27,940 nt of DNA from UBA6987 sp045616945 (GTDB lineage Bacteria > Bacillota > Clostridia > Lachnospirales > Lachnospiraceae), in the NCBI GenBank assembly GCA_045616945.1, contig JAZLHR010000013.1, positions 1 through 27,940 on the forward strand, given 5' to 3'. Position numbers and translations under genes: made by a program. Position 1 is the stretch's first letter. The number at the start of each line of letters is the position of its first letter. Below, piece after piece: positions 8,189 through 15,849 of the stretch. The notes below the pieces were generated by a model. It had not been told where the DNA came from. It searched no databases and worked only from the letters and a program-made list of their open reading frames with translations.

Positions 8189-8331
8189 TTCAGAAATGCG
8201 GGTTGCAAAAAATCGGGAGCGTATGTCAGGCTTCTTTCAGCTGAAGCAATCGGTGAACTCTCATAGCTTTTTCGGGCTTATCAGCGTGCAGTTATTACCA
8301 TTTTCAGATACCGAAGGGCAGAAAGGAAGGT

Positions 8332-8865
8332 ATGGCCTATGAGGGCAGTATAACGGACGGCACTGCGATTCCATATCGCAGGTACGTCGAAGAAAAGAAG
8401 ATGCAAGACAATTCACCCAGCAGCCTGGCACGGGCGTATGCAGATCCCAGTTCGCGATTTGAGGAATATGTTGATGGGGAAAGCTATTACAATGCTTTCT
8501 ATTCTCAAGTTGTAGATGCATATAATACTTACCTTGTAATCGGGCAGATGAATTGAGTCAGGGAAACTATTCCCTAGCAGCAGATTTTGCTTTTATGAAT
8601 CGGTCCCTTCCTTTGGTATGGCCCGATATCGCCTCTTTTTCGGCAGCGCTTACCCTGCAGCAGGATGCGTCAGTCCGCTTTGAAGGGACAGCGGTAGGCG
8701 GATCATATGTTTCGGGAGCGGGCATAAGACCTGGGGCCGGATGAGGCGATCCGGCTGGCTTTGCTCGTCAAGCTGCAGAAGGACGTGCCCTGCGGCGTTT
8801 ATGATCTTCACTTTTCGCGCTTCGGGAAGGAGCGGACATATTCTGCCGCCCTGAAAGTCGTCTGA
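8332..8865 (+). pseudogene. Decayed coding region of unknown function behind promoter P2
   Basis: Coding-like sequence switches frame at least twice. Frame 1 runs from an ATG at 8332, with AAAGGAAGG just upstream, to a stop at 8556. Frame 0 carries ELSQGNYSLAADFAFMNRS onward to 8744. Frame 1 resumes from about 8728 (DLGPDEAIRLALLVKLQKDV) to a TGA at 8863-8865. Read together the pieces give one ~175-residue polypeptide. Its C-terminal half looks like a beta-rich extracellular domain (ALTLQQDASVRFEGTAVGG, then ...YDLHFSRFGKERTYSAALKV). No parent family is recognised. Alternatives are sequencing errors or short independent peptides, but two frame changes in 530 nt favour decay. Confidence 0.55.
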
Positions 8866-8903
8866 AATATCAAAAAGAATCCGGCGGAACCGCCGGGAAT
8901 GAA

Positions 8904-8955
8904 GACCTCCGCACTGCCTTTGGGCCCTGCGGAGGTCGTTTGAAAATTTTTGCCG
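8904..8955 (+). terminator. Probable terminator after the decayed gene
   Basis: GACCTCCGC (8904-8912) pairs with GCGGAGGTC (8929-8937), followed by GTTTGAAAATTTTT. A compact CCGGCGG/CCGCCGG hairpin lies just upstream (8881-8896). The T-run is interrupted, so efficiency is uncertain. Confidence 0.5.
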
Positions 8956-8986
8956 ACGGATTGTTGCGTTCAACTGAGGCTAACAT

Positions 8987-9064
8987 AATTATTAAAATTT
9001 TATAAAATCGAATATTCCATGTAACAAAAATCCGTTTTTCTCTAGTTTATAGACAAAGGCAATT
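8987..9064 (+). repeat. Direct repeat copy B containing the ECF promoter P3
   Basis: Second copy of the ~78-bp promoter-bearing segment (see 8111-8188). It lies just before the leader of the two-gene export operon. Confidence 0.9.
9020..9046 (+). promoter_or_regulatory. ECF promoter P3 for the exported-protein operon
   Basis: TGTAACAAA (9020-9028), 10 nt, TCTCTAGT (9039-9046). Transcription would begin near 9053 and leave a ~240-nt leader before the ATG at 9297. Confidence 0.75.
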
Positions 9065-9114
9065 TCAAACGCAGAAGGAAAGAATGACTATAACGCTATA
9101 ATACAAGGAGGGTG

Positions 9115-9267
9115 ATGCCTATGAAAGCAGTAGGATGAGGAATGATTACCTTTTCAATACAGACAGAGTAATTTACTCAAAACAATCGAACAGTATTTAA
9201 AAATCGGCTTAAAACTACGGGAGGGCAAGTAGAAAAGGTTATTAATGAATTTTGGATGATTATTTAG
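9115..9267 (+). pseudogene. Interrupted small reading frame in the operon leader
   Basis: A strong AAGGAGG (9105-9111) precedes two in-frame ATGs (9115 and 9121). The frame meets TGA at 9136 and TAA at 9169, then runs open through FTQNNRTVFKNRLKTTGGQV to a TAG near 9267. The last part looks coding. It may be a broken small gene, or only the first few codons may be translated as a leader peptide. The rest of 8956-9296 holds the repeat and P3; I see nothing else there. Confidence 0.35.
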
Positions 9268-9296
9268 GATGTTAAAAAAACAAAAGGAGGTTAACG

Positions 9297-11570
9297 ATGA
9301 AAAACCATTTTAAGGTTTTTACTGCATTGGCTTTGGCTGTGTCGCTTTTTTGCGGCACTATAAGCGTCGATGCAGCTGCTTCTTCCATTACAGACAATTT
9401 GCAGGGGAATGAGCGGGTCGGTAAGGTGGCAACAAAGCAGGGGACCGACTACGACACGTACCTGCTTGAAGACGGGAGCTTTGAGTGCGTTATTTATCCT
9501 TGCGACCGTTATTATGAAACGGAATTCGGTTATGAAGAAATAGATAATTCCGTGATTCCCAGTCAGACGGAAAAGAACGGTATTCTATACACTTATGCAA
9601 ATGCAGCGGGAGCAAACAGTTTTTATTTTGCAGAGGGCAGGGATTTGTCCGTATGGATGGATACCGAACGAGGAAGCTTAAGGCTGATTCCTCAGGGCGC
9701 AAATGCCGTAAATGCTGCGGCAGGCGGCCTGAATGAGATTACAGCCGATTTTTCGCTTTCCGGGAAACAGATGATTGCGTATCCCAATGTGTATCAGGAT
9801 ACGGATCTGGTATATGCCGTACAGAATGAGGGCTTGAAAGAATATCTGGTCCTTTACAGTCAAAGTTCACCGGATGAGTTTTCCTATTTGCTGGAAACGG
9901 AAATGAAGGCGGAACTGACAGACCGGAACGAAGTCTTGTTGGTCAATCCGGACACACAGGACTGTCTGACGATTGGCGGACTTTGGGCGGTCGATGCCGA
10001 AGGAAAAACGACGGAAAACATTGAATTGGCTGTAAAAGAAACCGCCGATGGGGTGCTGATCACATTAAAGCCGGATGAAGCTTTCCGCGAAAGCGCGGTA
10101 TATCCTCTCATAATTGACCCGAATGTTACGGTATCAGGCGGAAATGTGACTTATGATACCTTTATTTCAGGCCGCTATCAGAGTACGAATTATTACGGTC
10201 AGAACTATTTATCCATCGGCCGCAGCAGTGATTTGTATTCGACCAGAAGCTATATAAAGTTTGATATTCCGGGCAATATCGCTCCCGGTGCGATATCTTC
10301 GGCCTCAATATGGCTGAAAAAGATGAGCGGAGCGGAACCGACGGCTGTTGTGCGGCGCGTGACGGATGCCTGGACTTCTTCAGGGCTGACATGGCAGAAT
10401 CGTCCGGAAGGTACGCTCAGCGGACAATCGGCATTGGTCAATGAAGGAGACGGCTGGTATTCGGCAAGCCTGATGGGAATGATTAACGGCTGGCTGGATT
10501 ATTCTTATGAAAACTATGGCGTTATCGTTCAAAGTACAACGGAATCGGGAACTTCGCAGTGGACGAAATTTTACAGTTCGGATACCGCAAGTTATCTGCC
10601 GGAGCTGCGGATAACCTATTCCTATCAGACGATGCCGGTTAATCGGGTCAGCTCATTGTATTCTGTACTAGATACATACAATAGTAGTTTCGTAAACAAA
10701 CAGAATTGTTACGGATATGCGATGCAGCTCTATTGTGTGGACGGGGCACAGGGAAGAGCATATCATCAGTATCCGGGTGAATTTGGTGATTGGCTGACAT
10801 ACAGTAATCTGGAGGAAATATATAATCGTTATGTGTATGTTGGGGAATCGGCAGCCAACTGGATGAGCCTGGTTTCGACGGAAATGTATGCGGATTTTCA
10901 GTACCTGAATCAGCAGTATGGAGATGAATGGACACTTGTTCGTGAGGGAGTTACTGCAAGCAGCACGATTCCCTCCGGTTACAGGAAGATTGCGGTCGTA
11001 ACAAGTGAAAGCGATTTCCATTTTTTACTTCGCCACGATGACGGAACCTGGTCTGAGAAAAACGGTACGCTGGCTCCTTCCAATAAGTCATACAGTTCTC
11101 ATACTCTGATGACGGATGAAAATATATCTGTGTTGGGACTTGAGGGCGGTTATGATCTGATAAAGTTTATGCTGGTGAAGAAGTCCACAGTGATAGATTA
11201 TCCCCATCAAGCTGCTGTTAATAGTGCGGCGCACACGCAGACCTTGTTTACTGATCGTGCGGGAGTGAATTTCCGAAGCGCCGCGACGGTCGGTCGAGGT
11301 GTAATATCTGGCCGTTTTGATTACACCGGCGATGAAGATATGTTTGTGTTTTCACCGAGCACGAGCGGAAATTATAAGTTGGCCGTTTCTGCAGGCATGG
11401 GGTACTGTCAGCCGGTGCTGTATGTATATAACGGTTACGGAAATCTTCTGGGAAGTGTTTCAAGCAGTGTGGAGTTTTCATGTAGTATGTCACAGGGACA
11501 GAAATATTTTATCTGTATTCGAGACGCAGCTAATTCCACAAACACTTATACATTGAACATTACGACTTAA
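9297..11570 (+). CDS. Large exported multidomain protein (DNRLRE/CBM96-like, possible cysteine-peptidase-like, PPC-like)
   Basis: A 757-residue protein with a signal peptide (about 1-27, ending VDAAA) and an ideal AGGAGG before its ATG. Residues ~30-275 form a beta-rich region ending AVYPLIIDP. Residues ~280-445 match the DNRLRE/CBM96-type sandwich (TYDTFISGRYQSTNYYGQNY, then RSYIKFDIP and TSSGLTWQNRP). Residues ~465-630 carry NCYGYA (Cys471) and, a hundred residues later, DFHFLLRHDDGTWSEKNG (His575), a layout seen in small papain-like or NlpC-like domains. Residues ~670-757 resemble a bacterial pre-peptidase C-terminal domain (DEDMFVFSP...GNYKLAVSA). It has no sortase motif or membrane tail, so it is probably released or surface-bound through its binding domains. 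Catalytic activity is inferred. It is the first gene of an operon driven by P3. Confidence 0.68.
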   Translation: MKNHFKVFTALALAVSLFCGTISVDAAASSITDNLQGNERVGKVATKQGTDYDTYLLEDGSFECVIYPCDRYYETEFGYEEIDNSVIPSQTEKNGILYTYANAAGANSFYFAEGRDLSVWMDTERGSLRLIPQGANAVNAAAGGLNEITADFSLSGKQMIAYPNVYQDTDLVYAVQNEGLKEYLVLYSQSSPDEFSYLLETEMKAELTDRNEVLLVNPDTQDCLTIGGLWAVDAEGKTTENIELAVKETADGVLITLKPDEAFRESAVYPLIIDPNVTVSGGNVTYDTFISGRYQSTNYYGQNYLSIGRSSDLYSTRSYIKFDIPGNIAPGAISSASIWLKKMSGAEPTAVVRRVTDAWTSSGLTWQNRPEGTLSGQSALVNEGDGWYSASLMGMINGWLDYSYENYGVIVQSTTESGTSQWTKFYSSDTASYLPELRITYSYQTMPVNRVSSLYSVLDTYNSSFVNKQNCYGYAMQLYCVDGAQGRAYHQYPGEFGDWLTYSNLEEIYNRYVYVGESAANWMSLVSTEMYADFQYLNQQYGDEWTLVREGVTASSTIPSGYRKIAVVTSESDFHFLLRHDDGTWSEKNGTLAPSNKSYSSHTLMTDENISVLGLEGGYDLIKFMLVKKSTVIDYPHQAAVNSAAHTQTLFTDRAGVNFRSAATVGRGVISGRFDYTGDEDMFVFSPSTSGNYKLAVSAGMGYCQPVLYVYNGYGNLLGSVSSSVEFSCSMSQGQKYFICIRDAANSTNTYTLNITT

Positions 11571-11582
11571 GGAGGGAGAGTC

Positions 11583-12959
11583 ATGAAGAAAAAATGGTTT
11601 GTATTATCGGCGGCTATGTTATTGTTTGCAGGCGGGACGGTTGCTGCTTCCGCTTTAGTAAGTCAGCCGGGCACGAAAAATGACAGTAATAAATCCCTGG
11701 AGGGCCAGACCGCTGCATCGGAGGCGAGTCCTTCGAAATCCAGGGAGGAACTGCTGGCAGACCTGACGGAGGTGGTCTATCCTTCGATCCCTCCGGAGGA
11801 GCAGGAGGCTTATATCGCGTCGCAGCTTGCATCCATGGCAGCTGAACTGGAAGAAAAAAACCCGAAGACGCAGGAAACAGATGAAGCACCTGTAACGCAT
11901 GATTCAATGCGCAAGCGGGCAGAAGCAAAGAATTTGTCGGTTTATGAATACTGTTTGGAAATTGCAAATGAGACGCAAAAAGCAGCCTTGGAGAAGTTGA
12001 AAGAAGAAAACCCGGATATCGGCGTGATAAACGACATGGAGCGCGCAATATTGGTAATAATGGGCGAGCTGCCAGCCGATCAGCCTCGTTTGACGCGGGA
12101 ATGGGCGGAAGAGTTTTGTAAGACCCATGAATGGAAAGCCGCTCAGCCGGATGATCCTTATTATGCCGGGAACTATTATCGAGAAGCGATGGATTGTCTG
12201 AATAAAGTCGCCGGAGCACCGGACAGCGTCTCCGAAAAGGGATACGGCCCGGTTGCGGAATATTTCGTGGATGAGGACGGCAGTGAAAGAATCGTGCTTG
12301 TTGCATCCATGAGCATTGGCTATAAAAAGACGGAAATGAAAGGAATGGAGGAACTTTACCATTATCCTAAGACGGCAGAACAGGAACCGACTGCGGCTGA
12401 AACAGATGCGGCTCCCCTCACGCCGGAAGAAGAACTGCTGGCGGATATTCAGAAGCGGGTCGGAGCTAATTATGATATATCGAGGGAAGATTTAAGTTTT
12501 TATACCTCTCGGTATGTTCGTGCCAATGAAGAACAGCGCAAACAGATTGACGAAGTGTATGACCCTGTAGAAAATAGTACTATCCCCATAAAACAGATCA
12601 TGATCATAATGGGAGAAATAGAGGCGGATGTTCCCCTGTTGACTTTAGAGGAAGCTAAGGAAGCTGTTGCAGAGATGAAAAAAGACAGCCGCTTTGGATG
12701 GAATAATCTGCAGGAAACTTCCTTGGAAATGTCGAGACTGTACATGGAATATATTCAAAAGGTTCAAAATAATGCGGTCCCGGATAAGTTATTGACGCTT
12801 GCAGATGGATCAATAACATATGCAAAGTTCTATCTGGATCCTGAGCAGACTGAGGAAGTGAGTTTCGGAATGTCTTCGATAGACTACTTGTATACAGACA
12901 AAAATAATAATTTAAAGATCTTCCGTTTGTTATCCCCGGAGGAATGTGTCGTAAAATAA
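11583..12959 (+). CDS. Exported protein with an internal duplication
   Basis: A 458-residue protein starting 12 nt after the upstream stop, with AAGGAGGG before its ATG. A signal peptide covers about 1-24 (ends AASA) with no lipobox, followed by a low-complexity Ser/Ala/Glu linker. Two related units follow. Unit one (about 143-249) has IMGELPADQPRLT, and unit two (about 332-438) has IMGEIEADVPLLT. Each continues through a helical stretch to a small beta segment (GPVAEYFVDEDGS...; GSITYAKFYLDPE...). Each unit is also preceded by an EELLAD(L/I) helix. I recognise no named family. The constant partnership with the 757-residue exported protein suggests it is a substrate, inhibitor or partner of that protein. 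Confidence 0.65.
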   Translation: MKKKWFVLSAAMLLFAGGTVAASALVSQPGTKNDSNKSLEGQTAASEASPSKSREELLADLTEVVYPSIPPEEQEAYIASQLASMAAELEEKNPKTQETDEAPVTHDSMRKRAEAKNLSVYEYCLEIANETQKAALEKLKEENPDIGVINDMERAILVIMGELPADQPRLTREWAEEFCKTHEWKAAQPDDPYYAGNYYREAMDCLNKVAGAPDSVSEKGYGPVAEYFVDEDGSERIVLVASMSIGYKKTEMKGMEELYHYPKTAEQEPTAAETDAAPLTPEEELLADIQKRVGANYDISREDLSFYTSRYVRANEEQRKQIDEVYDPVENSTIPIKQIMIIMGEIEADVPLLTLEEAKEAVAEMKKDSRFGWNNLQETSLEMSRLYMEYIQKVQNNAVPDKLLTLADGSITYAKFYLDPEQTEEVSFGMSSIDYLYTDKNNNLKIFRLLSPEECVVK

Positions 12960-12971
12960 AAAACGGATGAT

Positions 12972-13015
12972 AGCTGCTGATTCAGGTCGCTTGCGGCCTG
13001 GATCAGCAGCTTTTT
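12972..13015 (+). terminator. Strong Rho-independent terminator of the export operon
   Basis: A 15-bp stem (12972-12986 with 12997-13011, one wobble) is followed by TTTTT, starting 13 nt after the stop. Confidence 0.92.
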
Positions 13016-13106
13016 CTGTGTGATTCCCCGGGACAGCTTCCTTAAGATCTGGACCTCCTTTGGCGGCAGATATTCTCAAGCGGCTCCTTAGCCTTAAAAA
13101 AAATAG

Positions 13107-13136
13107 TTGACAATTCTGCAGGGGGGGTAGAATAAT
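13107..13136 (+). promoter_or_regulatory. Probable sigma-A promoter
   Basis: TTGACA (13107-13112) with TAGAAT (13128-13133, 15-nt spacer) or AATAAT (13131-13136, 18-nt spacer). A run of seven G fills the spacer. Confidence 0.6.
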
Positions 13137-13294
13137 AGTGAAAGAGAAAAAGCCCGCGGCGGCTTTGGATGTTTTTGAACGATGGTCTGGGATCAAGGCT
13201 CCGGTGATGCGAAAAATGCATCTCAAAACAGTAATATTCCCCTTTCGGCAAGGGGAAAACCGAAAAAGGGCGAAAAGAATAGGAGGAAAAGGTA

Positions 13295-13762
13295 ATGGTG
13301 TCGTTTGTCAAGAAAAATCTCTCTTTTGCCGCACTGATTGCAGCATTTACCTTGGCTGCTTTCCCTGCCTTTCGTTTGGGGAACGAGCTGTTTTCGTATG
13401 CCGGCAGTATCGCATTCACGTATTCTTCGGGCTTGGCCAGCCTCACCTTTCTGAATATTGTTCTTGGCTATCTGCTTGCCTGCCGGAATAACGGGAAGGA
13501 ATTGCCGGGAGATTATTTCGTGTTCTACCGCATACTGGTCGGAATTGCCTTTGCTGCCAATGCGGTGTTTATCGGAATAGAACTTTCTCACGCCAACGAG
13601 CAGGTAAGTGCAGTTTCCTGGGGGATCGAGTGTCTGCTGCTGATCGCTCTCGCGGGGCCGTTTCGAACGCCTATCCGGCGCAAAAATCTCCTTTGGTTCC
13701 TGCTGTATATTCCGGTCTGCAATGTGCTGAGCATTCTGCTTGTGCTGCTTTTGAATCGCTGA
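13295..13762 (+). CDS. Small multi-pass membrane protein of unknown function
   Basis: A 155-residue, very hydrophobic protein with AGGAGG 6-9 nt before its ATG. Four to five membrane segments are visible (about 9-26, 42-62, 76-97, 106-121 and 131-153), separated by short basic loops (CRNNGKELPGD, RTPIRRKN). The positive-inside rule would place those loops in the cytoplasm. I do not recognise the family. It is probably transcribed from 13107, with the next gene 165 nt downstream. Confidence 0.6.
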   Translation: MVSFVKKNLSFAALIAAFTLAAFPAFRLGNELFSYAGSIAFTYSSGLASLTFLNIVLGYLLACRNNGKELPGDYFVFYRILVGIAFAANAVFIGIELSHANEQVSAVSWGIECLLLIALAGPFRTPIRRKNLLWFLLYIPVCNVLSILLVLLLNR

Positions 13763-13927
13763 GGGTGACAAAAAGGTAAGAATCTATCCCGGAAAAACAA
13801 ACGGGGTATCATAAATGTCTTCTGCATCAAAGAGAAGACGGTAAATGAAAAAGAAAGCGATTTTGGCAGGCAGTTAATCATTTTCCGCCTTTTGATAAAA
13901 AACATCGACAATTCGGGAGGAGTCAAC

Positions 13928-14470
13928 ATGAAGAAAGCATTAAAAATCATATCCCTGCTGGCGGTATGTGTATTGTCGACGGTTTTGATTTGTAATGGTA
14001 TTTGGAAAAGGAAAACGGCGGAAAAGATTGCGGCGGCGTCATTAGGCTATGTTTTCAGAGCAAGCTGCGAATTGCAAAATGCTTTGACGGATGAATACGG
14101 CAGAACATCTTCCTGCCTGACAAGCGCGGCGGAAAATTTGCTGTATGCTTTTGCCCTTACGGGGTCTGCGGCTGCGCAGAAAGCGGGAATACACAGTCAA
14201 TGGTATTATTCCGAAGTGGGCAATTTTATCCTTTCCGGCGGGGATGCGCTGCGGTTGACCATCCGCCCGGCGGCAGATATCGTCGGCGGTATGACGGAGG
14301 ATGAATTGAGTTTTTACACCGACCTGCAGAAAGCATTGCAGCAGGCAGTTGAGCCCTGGGTCTCATTGGGGGAATCCGGTTATGTCTTTTCAACAATCGG
14401 AGCAGAAGCAATGAACCGGATTTCAGGGGATTATTTAAAAGAATGTGAAAAACTCTTCGTGAAAAGGTAG
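13928..14470 (+). CDS. Exported or membrane-anchored protein of unknown function
   Basis: A 180-residue protein. The ATG at 13928 is preceded by GGGAGGAG (13915-13922); the longer frame from 13892 would include that site and is rejected. The N-terminus has two basic residues and a hydrophobic stretch to about residue 22 (LKIISLLAVCVLSTVLIC), so it is a signal anchor or signal peptide. The remaining ~150 residues look mostly helical and soluble, with no recognised motif. The 165-nt gap before it has only a short GTCTTCT/AGAAGAC inverted repeat and no clear terminator, so it may be co-transcribed with the preceding membrane protein. Confidence 0.58.
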   Translation: MKKALKIISLLAVCVLSTVLICNGIWKRKTAEKIAAASLGYVFRASCELQNALTDEYGRTSSCLTSAAENLLYAFALTGSAAAQKAGIHSQWYYSEVGNFILSGGDALRLTIRPAADIVGGMTEDELSFYTDLQKALQQAVEPWVSLGESGYVFSTIGAEAMNRISGDYLKECEKLFVKR

Positions 14471-14524
14471 AAGATACGGGGGGGGCGGTTCCTTCATGAG
14501 TGAACGGAATCGTCCCCGTGTCTT
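14471..14524. terminator. Imperfect hairpin between convergent genes
   Basis: 14471-14492 pairs imperfectly with 14506-14524 and contains an uninterrupted G run. Neither side has a proper T-run, so a terminator role on either strand is only plausible. Confidence 0.4.
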
Positions 14525-14538
14525 ACGGATAGAATATA

Positions 14539-15633
14539 TCACCGCAGCGTTCTGGCGACGTCGCAGGAGGCGCGGACATGTACCCGGGCCTCCAGCGCTT
14601 CGGCGGGCGGAAGGTAGTCCCTGCCCTCGATCAGAGTGATCAGCTTTTCCGCTGCCATGCGGCCCAGAGCTTCCTTGGGGTGAATGACCGAGGTGAGTGC
14701 CGGCTGCACGGTGCGGGCCAAGATCGTATCGTCATATCCCATGACGGATACATCGGCCGGGATGCGGATGCCTGCCTGATCCAGGATGCGCATGACCTTC
14801 AAGGCGGTCTCATCGTTGTAGCTGAATACGGCGGATATTTCTTCTTCGCGGATCAGGCGAAGCAGCTGTGCTTCCGTATGTTCATCTTCCTCGATCTCGC
14901 AAACCGGAGGCAGCCCGTTCATGGCCAGGACGGCGTTAAAGCCGTGCAGGCGCGCTTCATTTTCGGCGAAGCTGCTGCGGCAGACCATGGCTATGCGGCG
15001 GTGCCCGAGTGAAAGAAGGTATTCCGCGGCCCGTTTCCCGCCGGCAAAATCGTCAAACACGATCTGCGCGGCACCGACGCCCTCCAGCCTGCGGTCCAAT
15101 ATGACCAGGGGGATGCCCTGCGCGCCGAGCCCGACAAGCGCATCCGTCATGGCGGGACAGCTTTCCTGCAGGACATGCGGCGGCAGCAGAATGACGCCCG
15201 CTGACCCCTTGCCGGAAAGCTGCTCCAGCGCGGCGCAGACGGTTTCCGGGCTGTCTTCCGTGTTATGGATCACGAAGCGGTAATTGGCAGCGGCGAGCAC
15301 TTCGGAAATACTCTTGATATACATTGTGGAAAAGAAAGAATAGGTAACATCCAGCAGCACGTCGATATTGCCGCGCGGCGCCGTGTCCCGGTAGCAGACA
15401 TAGGTCCCGCGGCCGTGCTGCTTTTCTATATAGTGGTCTGCGGCCAGCGCTGCCAATGCGGTGCGGACGGTGAAGCGGCTGAGAGAAAGCCCCGCGACCA
15501 TTTCGTTTTCACTGGGGAGCTTTTCTCCATAGGCAAGACGGCCGCTCAGAATGGCGTCGCGGATGGATTGGACCAGCTGGGCGTGCAGGGGAATGAGACT
15601 GCTGCGGTCTACGGAAAAAAGAAGCTGCTGCAT
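14539..15633 (-). CDS. GntR-type HTH / LacI-type sugar-binding transcriptional regulator (AraR-like architecture)
   Basis: A 364-residue regulator. Residues ~5-75 are a GntR winged helix-turn-helix (LPSENEMVAGLSLSRFTVRT, then HGRGTYV). Residues ~85-360 are a periplasmic-binding-protein-like effector domain with the LacI/GalR hallmark PADVSVMGYDDTILARTVQP and AGGKRAAEYLLSLGHRRIAM. This is the arrangement of Bacillus AraR-type repressors, which release DNA on binding a sugar. It is divergent from the GH4 operon with a 216-nt shared control region, so it very probably controls that operon. The effector is unknown. Its ATG is preceded on the minus strand by AAAGGCG. Confidence 0.88.
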   Translation of the reverse strand: MQQLLFSVDRSSLIPLHAQLVQSIRDAILSGRLAYGEKLPSENEMVAGLSLSRFTVRTALAALAADHYIEKQHGRGTYVCYRDTAPRGNIDVLLDVTYSFFSTMYIKSISEVLAAANYRFVIHNTEDSPETVCAALEQLSGKGSAGVILLPPHVLQESCPAMTDALVGLGAQGIPLVILDRRLEGVGAAQIVFDDFAGGKRAAEYLLSLGHRRIAMVCRSSFAENEARLHGFNAVLAMNGLPPVCEIEEDEHTEAQLLRLIREEEISAVFSYNDETALKVMRILDQAGIRIPADVSVMGYDDTILARTVQPALTSVIHPKEALGRMAAEKLITLIEGRDYLPPAEALEARVHVRASCDVARTLR

Positions 15634-15701
15634 GGGAGCGCCTTTCTGCGGGGAAAGCCCCGGCTTAATGAAAAATTAACAGGAAGAATCCGCCGCGGCC
15701 G

Positions 15702-15730
15702 TTGACATTTGCCGGGGAGAATGATAATCT
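15702..15730 (+). promoter_or_regulatory. Probable sigma-A promoter of the sugar operon
   Basis: TTGACA (15702-15707) is followed after 17 nt by TAATCT (15725-15730), or after 15 nt by GATAAT (15723-15728). It lies about 120 nt before the GH4 start and upstream of the putative operator. Confidence 0.6.
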
Positions 15731-15767
15731 TTTTCAAAAGAGTGTCGTTTCTTATTTGGTTGAGCGA

Positions 15768-15783
15768 ACTTGTCAGCACAACC
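15768..15783. promoter_or_regulatory. Candidate operator for the GntR-LacI regulator
   Basis: The sequence has TTGT (15770-15773), 4 nt, then ACAA (15778-15781), the half-site spacing of AraR-type operators. It sits some 40 nt downstream of the -10, where a bound repressor could block transcription. Assignment is by pattern and position only. Confidence 0.4.
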
Positions 15784-15849
15784 ATACAAGTTATAACACA
15801 AAATATCGTTCTCTGCAAGGGGAATGAAAAAAAGAAAGGGAATAGGCTT

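Larger units (their letters stand above)
12960..13294. other. Intergenic region with terminator, promoter and a leader hairpin
   Basis: This 335-nt gap holds the terminator at 12972-13015, then ~90 nt without visible features, then the sigma-A-like promoter at 13107-13136. The leader after it contains a perfect 8-bp hairpin (TTCCCCTT 13237-13244 with AAGGGGAA 13250-13257). A GTG-opened frame from 13138 crosses into the next gene in another frame and lacks a convincing ribosome-binding site; I do not call it. Confidence 0.6.

Noticed and set aside
9097..9102. TATAAT just before the small interrupted frame
   Set aside because: It is only 2 nt from the Shine-Dalgarno, too close to act as a -10 for that frame; P3 explains transcription.
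11614..12306. 230-codon minus-strand frame in the exported-protein gene
   Set aside because: Overlaps a gene with a signal peptide, Shine-Dalgarno and operon context; the product is Pro/Arg/Ser-rich and unconvincing.
13138..13491. GTG-started 117-codon frame before and across the membrane protein gene
   Set aside because: No ribosome-binding site, starts at the expected transcription start zone and overlaps a better gene in another frame.
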